64,000 bases of DNA from Streptomyces sp. NBC_00390 (GCF_036057275.1 NZ_CP107945.1:6882001-6946000); one strand, 5' to 3'. Counted from the stretch's first letter, positions 26,188 to 34,758 are shown. The notes: generated by a model not told the origin, from the sequence alone. Made by a program: numbers and translations.

Positions 26188-27423
26188 TCACGCGGACATG
26201 GGCGGCCTGTCTCGGCTGATCGCGCCGAGCAGCAGTCTCGCGGCCACTGTTGCTCCGTCGGTGCGGATCGTGGCGGCCACGGCGGTAGCTCGTGCGCGGG
26301 TCTCGGGGGCCAGGGCGGTGCCGAGCGCGGCTGCCAGGGACTCGAAGGTCGGGGTCGGACCGTCGTGTGCCGTGCCGATGCCCAGGTCGGCCACCCGGGC
26401 GGCCCAGTACGGCTGGTCCACCCCCTGGGGTACCACCACCTGAGGCGCGCCGGCCCGGGTGGCCGTCGTCGTGGTGCCCGCGCCGCCGTGGTGTACGACG
26501 GCGGCCACCCGGCCGAACAGTGCCTGCTGGTTGACCTCGCCGACGGCGAAGCAGTCGTCCCGCTCGTCGATCAGGGACAGATCGGCCCAGCCGCCCGCCA
26601 CGACCGCGCGGCGGCCCTGCGCCCGGATCGCCTCGACGGCCACCCGGGCGACGTCCGTCGACGTGTGCATGGGCATGCTGCCGAAGCCCACGTACACCGG
26701 TGGTGTGCCGGCGTCCAGGAACGCCACCAGCTCGGCGGGGAGCGGGCGTTCGTCGGGCAGCACCCACGCGCCGGTCTGGACGACGTCGAGGTCCGGCGTC
26801 TGCCGCCACGGGTCCAGGACCGGGTCCGTCGCCAGCCACGGCTGGCCGCCGATGACGTAGTCCCGGACGTTGTCCACCGGTGGCAGACCGATCGACGCCC
26901 GGTTCGTGTTGAGCGCCTCACCGAACAGCGCGTTGATGCTCTGGGCGTCCAGATCCCACAGCACCCGGTTGTCCGTCACCTCCGGCGGGAACGGCCGGCC
27001 CCGATACGCCAGCGGCCGACGGTGCGGCGCCGGCAGGGTGAGCTGCTGGAAGGTCACGGACACGGAGCGGATGCCGAGCTTCTCGGCGACCGACAGGGCG
27101 CCGGCCGCGGCCGGCATCATGCCGGTCGCCACCAGCGCATCGCATCCCTCGGCCGCCGCGGTGACCGCGCCGAACTGACTGGAGATCACCTCGGCCGCGT
27201 ACCGGGGCATGGATGACGGCGGCGGCGCCGCCTTCGTCAGCGCGCGCGCCGACGGGCCGACCGGCACCAACGGCACGCCGACGCCGGCCAACCGCTGCAC
27301 GAAGTCCTCGTCCGGCGGCGCGCACACCCGCACCTGGGCGCCGACTGCGCGCAACTGCACCGCGAGCCCCACCAGCGGTTCGACGTCCCCGCGCGATCCA
27401 TACGTCGACAACAGCACACGCAT
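26188..27423 (-). CDS. GT1 glycosyltransferase, probable rifamycin-inactivating (Rgt-like)
   Basis: A 411-residue UDP-sugar transferase of the macrolide/glycopeptide type. The N-terminus MRVLLSTYGSRGDVEPLVGLA and the C-terminal donor box RVAAVVHHGGAGTTTTATRAG, VPQGVDQPYWAARV are typical; the acceptor pocket lies in the N-terminal half (FQQLTLPAPHRRP). Location decides the probable role: an RAE lies about 60 bases upstream and helR follows on the same strand. Rifamycin-glycosylating enzymes associated with RAEs are known in actinomycetes. Macrolide glycosylation is the alternative function. Confidence 0.82.
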   Translation of the reverse strand: MRVLLSTYGSRGDVEPLVGLAVQLRAVGAQVRVCAPPDEDFVQRLAGVGVPLVPVGPSARALTKAAPPPSSMPRYAAEVISSQFGAVTAAAEGCDALVATGMMPAAAGALSVAEKLGIRSVSVTFQQLTLPAPHRRPLAYRGRPFPPEVTDNRVLWDLDAQSINALFGEALNTNRASIGLPPVDNVRDYVIGGQPWLATDPVLDPWRQTPDLDVVQTGAWVLPDERPLPAELVAFLDAGTPPVYVGFGSMPMHTSTDVARVAVEAIRAQGRRAVVAGGWADLSLIDERDDCFAVGEVNQQALFGRVAAVVHHGGAGTTTTATRAGAPQVVVPQGVDQPYWAARVADLGIGTAHDGPTPTFESLAAALGTALAPETRARATAVAATIRTDGATVAARLLLGAISRDRPPMSA

Positions 27424-27481
27424 TTCGCGACTCTCACCTTCCGCGGTTTCCGGCCTCGGCCGAGGATTCTGCGGGACACCC

Positions 27482-27501
27482 GGGGCCTTGCCGCAAGCCC
27501 C
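27482..27501 (-). promoter_or_regulatory. Rifamycin-associated element (RAE)
   Basis: On the minus strand the 20 bases read GGGGCTTGCGGCAAGGCCCC, an imperfect palindrome that matches the RAE as I know it from upstream of rifamycin-resistance genes (rph, rgt, helR) in actinomycetes. It stands 59 bases before the glycosyltransferase ATG. A TATAGC (27512-27507) lies just upstream of it and could be the -10. The element is expected to mediate rifamycin-inducible transcription. Confidence 0.85.
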
Positions 27502-27524
27502 CCAGCGCGCTATAAGTTGAGAGT

Positions 27525-27548
27525 GGCAAGGAGTGGGTACTCCTTGCC
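27525..27548. repeat. Perfect 10-bp stem, 4-base loop dyad upstream of the RAE
   Basis: GGCAAGGAGT (27525-27534) and ACTCCTTGCC (27539-27548) are perfectly complementary around GGGT. It lies 24 bp beyond the RAE, upstream of the probable promoter. It could be an operator, or a terminator insulating the operon; CTTTGT follows on the plus strand. The remaining bases to 27794 contain no recognisable gene. Confidence 0.6.
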
Positions 27549-27794
27549 CTTTGTCGTCCGGTGGCCGAACAGTCTCCTCGCGAAGCGACGACGCCCCGTG
27601 TACGCCCGTGCCGCCGGCCCCATCCGGGATCCGTCGCGGTGGCTGCCTTGAGGCTTTTGGTCGGCAACGGCCCTGCGTTCACTGCCCTGTTCCTGCATCG
27701 GGTTGTGGTGAACGTGAGCGTGAGCGCGACCCGACTGTGCTGGAACTGCTCGCCGCGCTCACCTCCTGGGCGACCGGGCGCGGGTCCGGCGGCC

Positions 27795-28307
27795 TCAGTC
27801 GATCTGCTCGCAGATGTCGGTGCGCGAACCATGCGCCATGGTCACGGTCTTGTACCCGGTCGGGCTGATGTCCATCGTGTACGCGCCGTCGATGATGTAG
27901 AGGCTGCGCGGCAGGTTCCCGCGCCCCTCGCCGACGCCCACCAGCACGGGACCGAGCACGGTCCAGAACTGGGAGCCGTCGGTGCCGTGGTCGACGAGCG
28001 CCGAGCCGCTCGCGTCGGCGTCGTAGAAGTCACCGGTGTCGGTGTTCGTGACCCTGATGACCAGGTCGCCCTTGTACGCGACCAGTTTCGCCGAGCCGTC
28101 CGGATGAGTGGAGAGCACGCGCTGCACCACCTCGTCCACGATCGGCTCACCGTGCACGGGGAAATCGCAGCGCACGCCCGCAGCGACGTCCCACGGCGTC
28201 GACGGCGCGGGTTCCCAGCCCGCATCGGTGCCGGCCGATGCCGAAGCCGGAGCGGCGCCGAGGGCCGCGGCGGCAAGTGCCGTGAGAGCAACAACAGTTC
28301 GTCGCAC
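27795..28307 (-). CDS. Secreted protein of unknown function
   Basis: A 170-residue protein with a signal peptide (RRTVVALTALAAAALGAAPASASA, cleavage near residue 24). The mature part begins CDF...EPIVDEVVQRVLSTHPDG and is rich in beta-type sequence (LVAYKGDLVIRVTNTDTGDFYDADASG). Cys residues near the beginning and end (CDF, ICEQID) could form a disulfide. GTG 28307 has GGGAG five bases upstream. I do not recognise a named family. It is divergent from the SARP-like gene. Confidence 0.75.
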   Translation of the reverse strand: MRRTVVALTALAAAALGAAPASASAGTDAGWEPAPSTPWDVAAGVRCDFPVHGEPIVDEVVQRVLSTHPDGSAKLVAYKGDLVIRVTNTDTGDFYDADASGSALVDHGTDGSQFWTVLGPVLVGVGEGRGNLPRSLYIIDGAYTMDISPTGYKTVTMAHGSRTDICEQID

Positions 28308-28422
28308 GATGTCTCCCTGAAGAGAGGGGTGATGTGTCGGCCCGAGCCTCTCCGGGTCCCCTGACCACAGACTCACCAGGGCTGGGACCGGCCCGCTCCG
28401 CCCGGTTAGGCTCGCCGCAGCC

Positions 28423-29763
28423 ATGGAGTTCCAGCTGCTCGGACCTTTCGAGGCCCGCCACGACGGACAGCGGGTCCTGGTGGGCAGCCGCCGCCAGGAG
28501 CGCTGTCTGCTGTCGATCCTTCTGCTGCACGCGGGCCGCGTGGTGACCACCGCGCGCCTCATCGATCTCCTGTGGCACGGGGATGCGCCGGCCGCCGCCA
28601 GGGGCACCGTCCACACCTACATCGGCCGCCTGCGTGCCGCCCTGACTCCCTACGGCCTCGAGGTCGAGACCCGGCACGACGGGTACAGCATCGAGCCCGG
28701 CACCCACGAGATCGACGCCCAGGAGTTCGGCAGCCTCGTCCGGCAGGCCACCGCGGCAGGCGACCGGGCGCACCGCGTGCGTCTCTACGACCTGGCGCTC
28801 GGCCTGTGGCGCGGCCCACTGCTCGCCGATGTCGCCGACGGGCCCCTGCGTGACCGGCTCGGCGGCCCGCTCGAGGAGCTGCGGCTGTCCGCGTTCGAGC
28901 AGCGCGCCGATGCCCAGCTCACCCTGGGGCTGCACGACCGCGTCGTGACGGATCTGACTCCGCTGGTCCCGCTCCACCCCGAGCGCGAACGGCTGGTCGC
29001 GGTCCAGATGACCGCGCTGTACCGCAGCGGCCGCCAGGCCGATGCCCTGCAGTTGTACCGCCGCACGCGCCAGGCGCTCGTGAGCGGACTCGGCATCGAG
29101 CCCGGCCCGGAGCTGGCGACCCTGCACGACCGCATTCTGCGCGTGGATCCAGGGCTGATCCGGCCGTCCGTGCCCGTCCACGCGGTACGGGTGGGCGACG
29201 AGTGGCTGCCCTGGATCACCAGCGGGCATCCCGCGCTGGAGTTCTGCAACACGTACGCCGGCTGGGGCGGCCCGAAGAGGCCCGGCTCGGAGTGGCTGCG
29301 CCGTTACGCCACGCTCGCCGTGTGGGCCGGCCATCACGGGTTGGCGGAGGAATGGGTGGTTGCCGGACTGCTCAAGCAGGCGGCCGACCACCCCGCCGAG
29401 GCCGCTGCCGCGCTGGAGCGGGCCCGGGAATTCCGCAGGCGGCTGTACGCCTGTCTGACCGATCCGGACGATGTCCGGGCCTTCGCAGCGGTGGCCTCTG
29501 TCGCCGAGGACGCCGCCGGCTCCGCTGTGTTCACCCGGGGCGAGGACGGCCTCGGCCGCTGGCGGATCACCCCTTCCGCCGGTCTGCTGCTGCCCCTGTG
29601 GTGCGTCGCCCGCAGCGCCGCGGATCTGCTGGCAGACCCCAGGCGCTTCACGATCCGTGCCTGCCCCGGCCCGGAGTGCGGGTGGCTGTTCCTCGACGAG
29701 AGTGGACGCCGCCGGTGGTGCAGCCTGAGAATCTGCGGCAACAGTGGGACGCTCATGCATTGA
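28423..29763 (+). CDS. SARP-type regulator fused to a CGNR/ABATE-like C-terminus
   Basis: A 446-residue protein. Residues 1-95 form an OmpR-like winged helix (FQLLGPFEARHDGQ, RCLLSILLLHAGRVV), about 96-245 a BTAD domain (ALGLWRGPLLADV, LYRSGRQADALQLYRRTRQ, LGIEPGPEL), together the SARP architecture. From about 265 it continues into an ABATE-like region (GHPALEFCNTYAGWGG) and a zinc ribbon CPGPECGWLFLDESGRRRWCSLRICGN, where the usual CGNR ends CGNS. Regulator of an unknown target; secondary-metabolism activation is typical for SARPs. The start ATG has no strong ribosome site. Confidence 0.82.
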   Translation: MEFQLLGPFEARHDGQRVLVGSRRQERCLLSILLLHAGRVVTTARLIDLLWHGDAPAAARGTVHTYIGRLRAALTPYGLEVETRHDGYSIEPGTHEIDAQEFGSLVRQATAAGDRAHRVRLYDLALGLWRGPLLADVADGPLRDRLGGPLEELRLSAFEQRADAQLTLGLHDRVVTDLTPLVPLHPERERLVAVQMTALYRSGRQADALQLYRRTRQALVSGLGIEPGPELATLHDRILRVDPGLIRPSVPVHAVRVGDEWLPWITSGHPALEFCNTYAGWGGPKRPGSEWLRRYATLAVWAGHHGLAEEWVVAGLLKQAADHPAEAAAALERAREFRRRLYACLTDPDDVRAFAAVASVAEDAAGSAVFTRGEDGLGRWRITPSAGLLLPLWCVARSAADLLADPRRFTIRACPGPECGWLFLDESGRRRWCSLRICGNSGTLMH

Positions 29764-29803
29764 ATGAGACATTGATGTCTCATGTGGGGTATGGTTGTCT
29801 CAT
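29764..29803 (+). promoter_or_regulatory. TetR operator overlapping a leaderless promoter
   Basis: ATGAGACA-TTGA-TGTCTCAT (29764-29783) is a perfect 8+4+8 dyad, and a third half-site TGTCTCAT (29796-29803) overlaps the tetR ATG. Between them TATGGT (29790-29795) can serve as -10, putting the transcription start at or next to ATG 29802. The arrangement suits autorepression by the following TetR protein. Confidence 0.65.
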
Positions 29804-30353
29804 GGCCATGGATCGTGAACACGTGCTGCGCACCGCCGCCGCCCTGCTGTCCCGTCGGTCGACCGCCACCATGGACGAGGTCGCCCGGGCCGCGGGTATC
29901 GGCCGCGCCACCCTGCACCGGCACTTCGCCGGGCGGGAGGCGCTGGTCAAGGCGCTGGAGCAGTTGGGGATCCAGGAGTTCGAGGCCGCCCTGGACCGGG
30001 CCGGTCTCGAGACGGGCGGCGCGAGCGACGCGCTGCGGCGGCTCATCGCCGAGATGGAGCCCGCCGCCGATCTGCTGGCCTTCCTCGTCACCGAGAACCA
30101 GCTGTTCGAGGGCGACCAGGTCAACGAGGGCTGGTCCCGGCTCGACGCCCGGGTCTCGGCACTGTTCCGGCGCGGCCAGGAGCAGGGCGAGTTCCGCATC
30201 GACCTCACACCCGCATGGCTCACCGAGGCGCTCTACGGCCTCATGGGCAGCTGCGCCTGGGCCGTGTTGGACGGCCGGGTCGCCAAGAAGGACTTCCAGT
30301 ACATGATCGCCGAGCTGCTGCTCGGCGGAGCACGACGGAGTGTGGAGAAATGA
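29802..30353 (+). CDS. TetR-family transcriptional regulator
   Basis: A 183-residue regulator. The helix-turn-helix is at residues about 5-50 (VLRTAAALLSRRSTATMDEVARAAGIGRATLHRHFAGREAL); the rest is the helical ligand-binding domain. ATG 29802 or the in-frame ATG 29808 may start it; the operator half-site over 29802 and the likely leaderless mRNA favour 29802. Its stop overlaps the start of the MFS gene (ATGA), so it most likely represses its own operon until a drug substrate binds. Confidence 0.9.
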   Translation: MAMDREHVLRTAAALLSRRSTATMDEVARAAGIGRATLHRHFAGREALVKALEQLGIQEFEAALDRAGLETGGASDALRRLIAEMEPAADLLAFLVTENQLFEGDQVNEGWSRLDARVSALFRRGQEQGEFRIDLTPAWLTEALYGLMGSCAWAVLDGRVAKKDFQYMIAELLLGGARRSVEK

Positions 30354-31897
30354 CCAGCAGTACCGTCCAGCGTACGAGCGGGACGGATGACACCGTGTAC
30401 CGCCCCGGGCGCTGGCTGGCGCTCGCTGTCCTGGTGCTCGCCGTTCTGCTGGTGGCCGTCGACGCCACGGTGCTCGGCCTCGCCACCCCGTTCCTCAGCG
30501 AGGACCTCCAGCCGACCGGCACGCAGCTGCTGTGGATCGGCGACATCTACTCGTTCGTCATCGCGGGTCTGCTCGTCTCCATGGGCAGCCTCGGAGACCG
30601 GATCGGCCGCAAGAAGCTGCTGCTGACCGGGGCCGTCGCCTTCGGTGCCGTCTCCGTGCTCAACGCGTACGCCACCAGCCCCGAGATGATGATCCTCGCC
30701 CGGGCGCTGCTCGGTGTCGCGGGCGCGACCCTGATGCCGTCCACGCTGGCGCTGATCCGCAACATCTTCCACGACCCGAAGGAACGCAGTTTCGCCATCG
30801 GCATCTGGGGCGCGATGGCCTCCGCGGGCGCGGCCGTGGGCCCGGTCGTCGGCGGCTTCCTGCTCGAGCACTTCTGGTGGGGCTCCGTCTTCCTGATCAA
30901 CCTGCCCGTGATGGCGGTGCTGGTGATCGTCGGCATCAGGCTGCTGCCCGAGTCCAAGAACCGGGTCGCCGGGCCCTGGGACCTCATCAGCGTCGTGCTG
31001 TCCCTCATCGGTGTGGTCGGCATCGTCTACGCCATCAAGGAGGCCGCGACCCACGGGCCGGGCTCGGATGCCGGCGTGGCCGCCCTGATCGGTGCCGCCG
31101 CCCTGTACGGATTCGTCCGCAGGCAGCTCACGCTCCCGGCGCCGCTGCTCGACATGCGGCTGTTCCGGCACCCGGGTTTCTCCGGCGCGGTCCTCGCGGA
31201 TCTGCTGACCATCCTCGGCCTGTCCGGCCTGGTGTTCTTCCTGTCCCAGTTCCTGCAACTGGTCCAGGGGCGGCAGCCGTTCGAGGCCGGGCTCGCGGAA
31301 CTGCCCGCCGCGATCGGCGCGGTGGTCACCGGTCTGATGGCGGGTACGGTCGCCCGGCGGTTCACCGTACGGTCCGTGGTGGCCGCGGGCCTTGCCGCCG
31401 TGGGCATCGCGCTGGCCGTGATGACCCTGGTCGACCGGTCCACCGGCTACCCGCTGCTCGGCGCTGCTCTGCTCGTCGTCGGAATCGGCGCCGGGTTCTC
31501 GTTCACCGTCACGGCGGACGTCATCCTCTCCAGCGTTCCCAAGGAGCAGGCGGGATCCGCCTCGGCGGTGTCCGAGACGGCGTACGAACTCGGCGCGGCC
31601 CTCGGCATCGCCCTGCTCGGCTCGATCGTCACCGGCGCCTACCGCGACTTCGCCACCCCGGCCGGTGTGCCCGCCGGGCCGGCATCCGCCGCGCACGAGT
31701 CGCTCGGCGGGGCCGTCGAGGCGGCAGCCGCACTGCCGCAGCAGCAGGGCGCGGAGCTGATCACCGCCGCCCAGGACGCCTTCGTGGACGGGCTGCGGCT
31801 CGCCACGGGCGTCGGCGCGGCGGTACTCCTGGCCACCGCCGTCGCCGCATGGTTCCTGCTGCGCGGCCAGAAGCTGGCCGACGGCATCGATCACTGA
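30350..31897 (+). CDS. DHA2-type MFS drug exporter
   Basis: A 515-residue major-facilitator protein with about 14 helices, as in the DHA2/EmrB-QacA class of drug:proton antiporters. Motif A is GSLGDRIGRKKLLL, motif C GAMASAGAAVGPVVGG, and a charged loop LLPESKN follows. Translation is coupled to tetR by ATGA overlap. Substrate unknown, but TetR control argues for an inducible toxic compound. A strong hairpin terminates the transcript. Confidence 0.92.
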   Translation: MTSSTVQRTSGTDDTVYRPGRWLALAVLVLAVLLVAVDATVLGLATPFLSEDLQPTGTQLLWIGDIYSFVIAGLLVSMGSLGDRIGRKKLLLTGAVAFGAVSVLNAYATSPEMMILARALLGVAGATLMPSTLALIRNIFHDPKERSFAIGIWGAMASAGAAVGPVVGGFLLEHFWWGSVFLINLPVMAVLVIVGIRLLPESKNRVAGPWDLISVVLSLIGVVGIVYAIKEAATHGPGSDAGVAALIGAAALYGFVRRQLTLPAPLLDMRLFRHPGFSGAVLADLLTILGLSGLVFFLSQFLQLVQGRQPFEAGLAELPAAIGAVVTGLMAGTVARRFTVRSVVAAGLAAVGIALAVMTLVDRSTGYPLLGAALLVVGIGAGFSFTVTADVILSSVPKEQAGSASAVSETAYELGAALGIALLGSIVTGAYRDFATPAGVPAGPASAAHESLGGAVEAAAALPQQQGAELITAAQDAFVDGLRLATGVGAAVLLATAVAAWFLLRGQKLADGIDH

Positions 31898-31929
31898 CGC
31901 GGTCGGCATCGAGCACTGACGCGGACAAC

Positions 31930-31968
31930 GAGGTGACCCCCGGTGCACACGGCACCGGGGGCCACCTC
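31930..31968. terminator. Bidirectional terminator between the MFS gene and plsC
   Basis: GAGGTG and CCCCCGGTGC pair with GCACCGGGGG and CACCTC around a short ACACG loop. It lies in the gap of two convergent genes and can serve both. Confidence 0.8.
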
Positions 31969-31984
31969 AGGTCCCACGCGGGGG

Positions 31985-32656
31985 TTACGCCGCCTTGGCC
32001 TTCGTCGCGTACATGTCCACGTACTCCTGGCCGGACAGCTGCATCACCTCGGCCATCACCGAGTCCGTGACGGCGCGCAGCACATAGCGGTCCCGGTCCA
32101 TTCCCTCGTACCGGGAGAACTCCATCGCCTTGCCGAAGCGGACCGTCACCCGGCCCGGGCGCGGCAGACCCGCGCCGCCCGGCTGGAGCTTGTCGGTGCC
32201 GATCATCGCGAACGGCACCACCGGCGCACCTGTCATCAGCGTCAGCCGCGCGATGCCCGTACGGCCGCGGTAGAGCCGGCCGTCGGGGGAGCGGGTGCCC
32301 TCCGGGTAGATGCCGAAGACCTTGCCCTCCTCGAGCACCCGCCGGCCGGTCATCAGCGCGGCCACACCGCCGTTCGCGCCGTCGCGGTCCACCGGGATCA
32401 TGCCGACGCCGGTGAAGAACCAGGCCATGAGCCGGCCCTTGATGCCCTTGCCGGTGACGTACTCGTCCTTGCCGATGAAGTGGACCGGCCGGTCGCACAC
32501 GAGCGGCAGGACCATCGAGTCGATGAAGGTGAGGTGATTGCCGGCGAGGATCACCGCTCCCGTCCCGGGGATGTTCTCGACGCCTTCCACGCGGGGCCGG
32601 AACATCAGGCGCAGGATCGGCCCGAGCACTGCCTTGATGAGCGACAAGCGGGACAA
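31985..32656 (-). CDS. 1-acylglycerol-3-phosphate acyltransferase family
   Basis: A 223-residue PlsC-like enzyme making phosphatidic acid from lysophosphatidic acid and acyl donors. The catalytic box NHLTFIDS (HX4D type), IPVDRDG, YPEGTRSPDGRLYRGRTG and APVVPFAMIG are in order. I choose TTG 32656 because GGAGG stands five bases upstream and it gives the standard N-terminus SRLSLIKAVLGPILRLMF; the frame is open to 32827 with an ATG at 32769. It is divergent from the glycerophosphodiesterase gene. Confidence 0.88.
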   Translation of the reverse strand: MSRLSLIKAVLGPILRLMFRPRVEGVENIPGTGAVILAGNHLTFIDSMVLPLVCDRPVHFIGKDEYVTGKGIKGRLMAWFFTGVGMIPVDRDGANGGVAALMTGRRVLEEGKVFGIYPEGTRSPDGRLYRGRTGIARLTLMTGAPVVPFAMIGTDKLQPGGAGLPRPGRVTVRFGKAMEFSRYEGMDRDRYVLRAVTDSVMAEVMQLSGQEYVDMYATKAKAA

Positions 32657-32919
32657 CGGGTCCTCCGGTGTCAGGGACGGATCAATCAGGGGCCGGCGGG
32701 AGGTCCACGGCCGGCAGAGTGTGCGGCGGCCGAGAAGTCCATGCAGGTGAGGACGATACTCGCGGGTCATACCCCCTCGCACGTCGGGTTCACGCGAGAG
32801 ATACGCAGTGTTGACCCGAGTTTTCACGGTGTTGGCCCAGGATCCGCCGTAGGTAAGGCGTAGTTGCCTAGCATCAGGCGTCCGCCTGACAGGTGCGGGA
32901 CATCACACGGAGGAACTCG

Positions 32920-34083
32920 ATGACACAGGGTGCGAGCAGCAGTCCGGGCCGGCGCAGCGTACTGGGAGCCGCGGTTCTCGGCACCGCCGCGATAGGGGTC
33001 GGCGCGGGTGCGGGTACGGCACAGGCGTCACCCGCCGGTGAGCGCCACCAAGGCCACCGGCCGTCGTACCGGGATCTGCCCGTGCCGACGGTCATCGCCC
33101 ACCGCGGAGCCAGCGGCTACCGGCCCGAGCACACGCTCGGCGCCTACCAGCTCGCCCTCGACATGGGCGCCCATGTCATCGAGCAGGACCTGGTGCCCAC
33201 CAAGGACGGCCATCTCGTATGCCGTCACGAAAACGACATCACCGGCACCACCGACGTGGCCGACCACCCGGAGTTCGCCTCCCGCAAGGCCATCAAGACC
33301 GTGGACGGCGTCAGCATCACCGGCTGGTTCACCGAGGACTTCACGCTCGCCGAGCTGAAGACGCTGCGCGCCAAGGAGCGCATCCCGGGAACCCGCCAGG
33401 AGAACACCCTCTACGACGGCCGCTGGACCGTGCCCACCTTCGAGGAGGTGCTGCGCTGGGCCGAGAAGGAGGGCCGCCGGCGCGGCGCTCCGGTCTGGCT
33501 GCATGCGGAGACCAAGCACCCCACCTACTTCCGCGGTCTCGGTCTCGGCCTCGAGGAGCGGCTCGCCAGGCTGCTGCGCCGCTACGGCCGCCACCGCGCG
33601 AACTCCCCGCAGTTCCTGCAGTCCTTCGAGCCGACCAGCATGAAGCGCATGGCCGGGCTCGTCGACACGCCGCGCGTGGTCCTGCTGTGGACCCCGGACG
33701 ACCGGCCGTGGGACTTCCGCACGTCGGGCGACCCGCGCACGGTCGCCGACCTGGTCAAGCCCGACGGGCTGAAGTGGATCGCCTCGTTCGCGCAGGGAAT
33801 CGGCCCGCTGCTCGATCTGATCATCCCCAAGGACGCGACCGGCAGGCTCACCGAGCCGACCACGCTGGTCCGGGACGCCCACGCGAAGGGCCTGATCCTG
33901 CACCCGTACACCCTGCGCAACGAGAACAGCTTCCTGCCCGCCGACTTCCGGCGCGGTACCGACCCGAACGCATACGGCGACGCGTTCGGTGCGCTCGAGG
34001 TGTACTTCAAGACCGGAATCGACGGGATCTTCACCGACAATCCGGACACCGGACTGCTGGCGGCCGCCGACTTCCGCGGCTGA
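32920..34083 (+). CDS. Exported glycerophosphodiester phosphodiesterase (GlpQ type)
   Basis: A 387-residue secreted GDPD enzyme releasing glycerol-3-phosphate from deacylated phospholipids. The N-terminus has a twin-arginine signal (GRRSVLGAAVLGTAAIGVGAGAG, AQA cleavage). Catalytic elements are VIAHRGASGYRPEHTLGAY (first His and Glu), EQDLVPTKDG and VCRHENDI. The C-terminus has GIDGIFTDNPDTGL, the usual end of the TIM barrel. GGAGGA lies six bases before ATG 32920. The pair with plsC places two phospholipid-turnover genes back to back. Confidence 0.9.
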   Translation: MTQGASSSPGRRSVLGAAVLGTAAIGVGAGAGTAQASPAGERHQGHRPSYRDLPVPTVIAHRGASGYRPEHTLGAYQLALDMGAHVIEQDLVPTKDGHLVCRHENDITGTTDVADHPEFASRKAIKTVDGVSITGWFTEDFTLAELKTLRAKERIPGTRQENTLYDGRWTVPTFEEVLRWAEKEGRRRGAPVWLHAETKHPTYFRGLGLGLEERLARLLRRYGRHRANSPQFLQSFEPTSMKRMAGLVDTPRVVLLWTPDDRPWDFRTSGDPRTVADLVKPDGLKWIASFAQGIGPLLDLIIPKDATGRLTEPTTLVRDAHAKGLILHPYTLRNENSFLPADFRRGTDPNAYGDAFGALEVYFKTGIDGIFTDNPDTGLLAAADFRG

Positions 34084-34110
34084 GTCCCGACGAGCCGGCC
34101 GAGCGTCCAC

Positions 34111-34147
34111 GGCACGGTCACCCGCCGCCCGTACGGGTGACTGTGCC
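34111..34147 (+). terminator. Hairpin after the glycerophosphodiesterase gene
   Basis: GGCACGGTCACCCG pairs with CGGGTGACTGTGCC (one G-T wobble) around a nine-base loop, 28 bases after the stop codon. Confidence 0.75.
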
Positions 34148-34191
34148 GTCGCCGGGCAACCGGGCGCCCTCGACGGCACGTCCCGCAGGGC

Positions 34192-34758
34192 ATGACCGTT
34201 CTCGATGAGCTCCCCGTCCCGGCCGCCGGCACCTCCGCCCATGTCGTCAGCGCACTCGGCCCGCTGGTCAGCGCCGAGGCCACGGCCGAGGCCCCCGGCA
34301 CCGCACTCGAACCGGACGATCTGGAACAGGCCGTATGGGTACGGCTGCTGGAACGGCTCGACGGGGACGGGCCGCCGCCGGACACCGCCCGGTGGGTCAG
34401 GACGGCGGTACGGGCGGAGGCGCGCCGAGCCCGCCGCACGGCCGCGCGTGAACTGCCCTACACCACCGACCCGTCCACCGATCGCGCCGGCGACCCGGCC
34501 TGCACCCCGGAGCGGGCCGTGCTCCGCTCGGAGCGGCGGCGCACACTGCGCGCCGCGGTGGCCCGCACCCCCGGGAACTGCCCACGGCTGCTGACCGCGA
34601 TGCTGTCCCCGCAGGACCCCACCTACCGGGAAATCGCAGGGACGTTGGGAATCTCACAAGGCAGTCTGGGACCCATGCGTTCCCGCTGCCTGGGATGTCT
34701 GCGCAGAATGCTCGCGGCAGAGGTTGCAGCTCCTGAACATTTGGGAAAGGAGCGGTAG
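34192..34758 (+). CDS. Sigma-70 family (ECF-like) sigma factor
   Basis: A 188-residue protein with a short region 2 (PDDLEQAVWVRLLERLDGD, ARWVRTAVRAEARRARR) and a region 4 helix-turn-helix (YREIAGTLGISQGSLGPMRSRCLGCLRRML). It resembles the small sigma factors of streptomycetes with no anti-sigma gene next door. ATG 34192 directly follows the glpQ terminator. The target promoters are unknown. Confidence 0.78.
   Translation: MTVLDELPVPAAGTSAHVVSALGPLVSAEATAEAPGTALEPDDLEQAVWVRLLERLDGDGPPPDTARWVRTAVRAEARRARRTAARELPYTTDPSTDRAGDPACTPERAVLRSERRRTLRAAVARTPGNCPRLLTAMLSPQDPTYREIAGTLGISQGSLGPMRSRCLGCLRRMLAAEVAAPEHLGKER

Noticed and set aside
26000..26839. 280-codon N-terminal extension of helR
   Set aside because: It overlaps the glycosyltransferase in another frame; GTG 25999 has a ribosome site and gives the known HelR length.
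27510..27698. 62-codon minus-strand ORF ending before the RAE
   Set aside because: No ribosome site, shadow-like composition, and it lies upstream of the probable promoter, so it would not be a leader of the operon.
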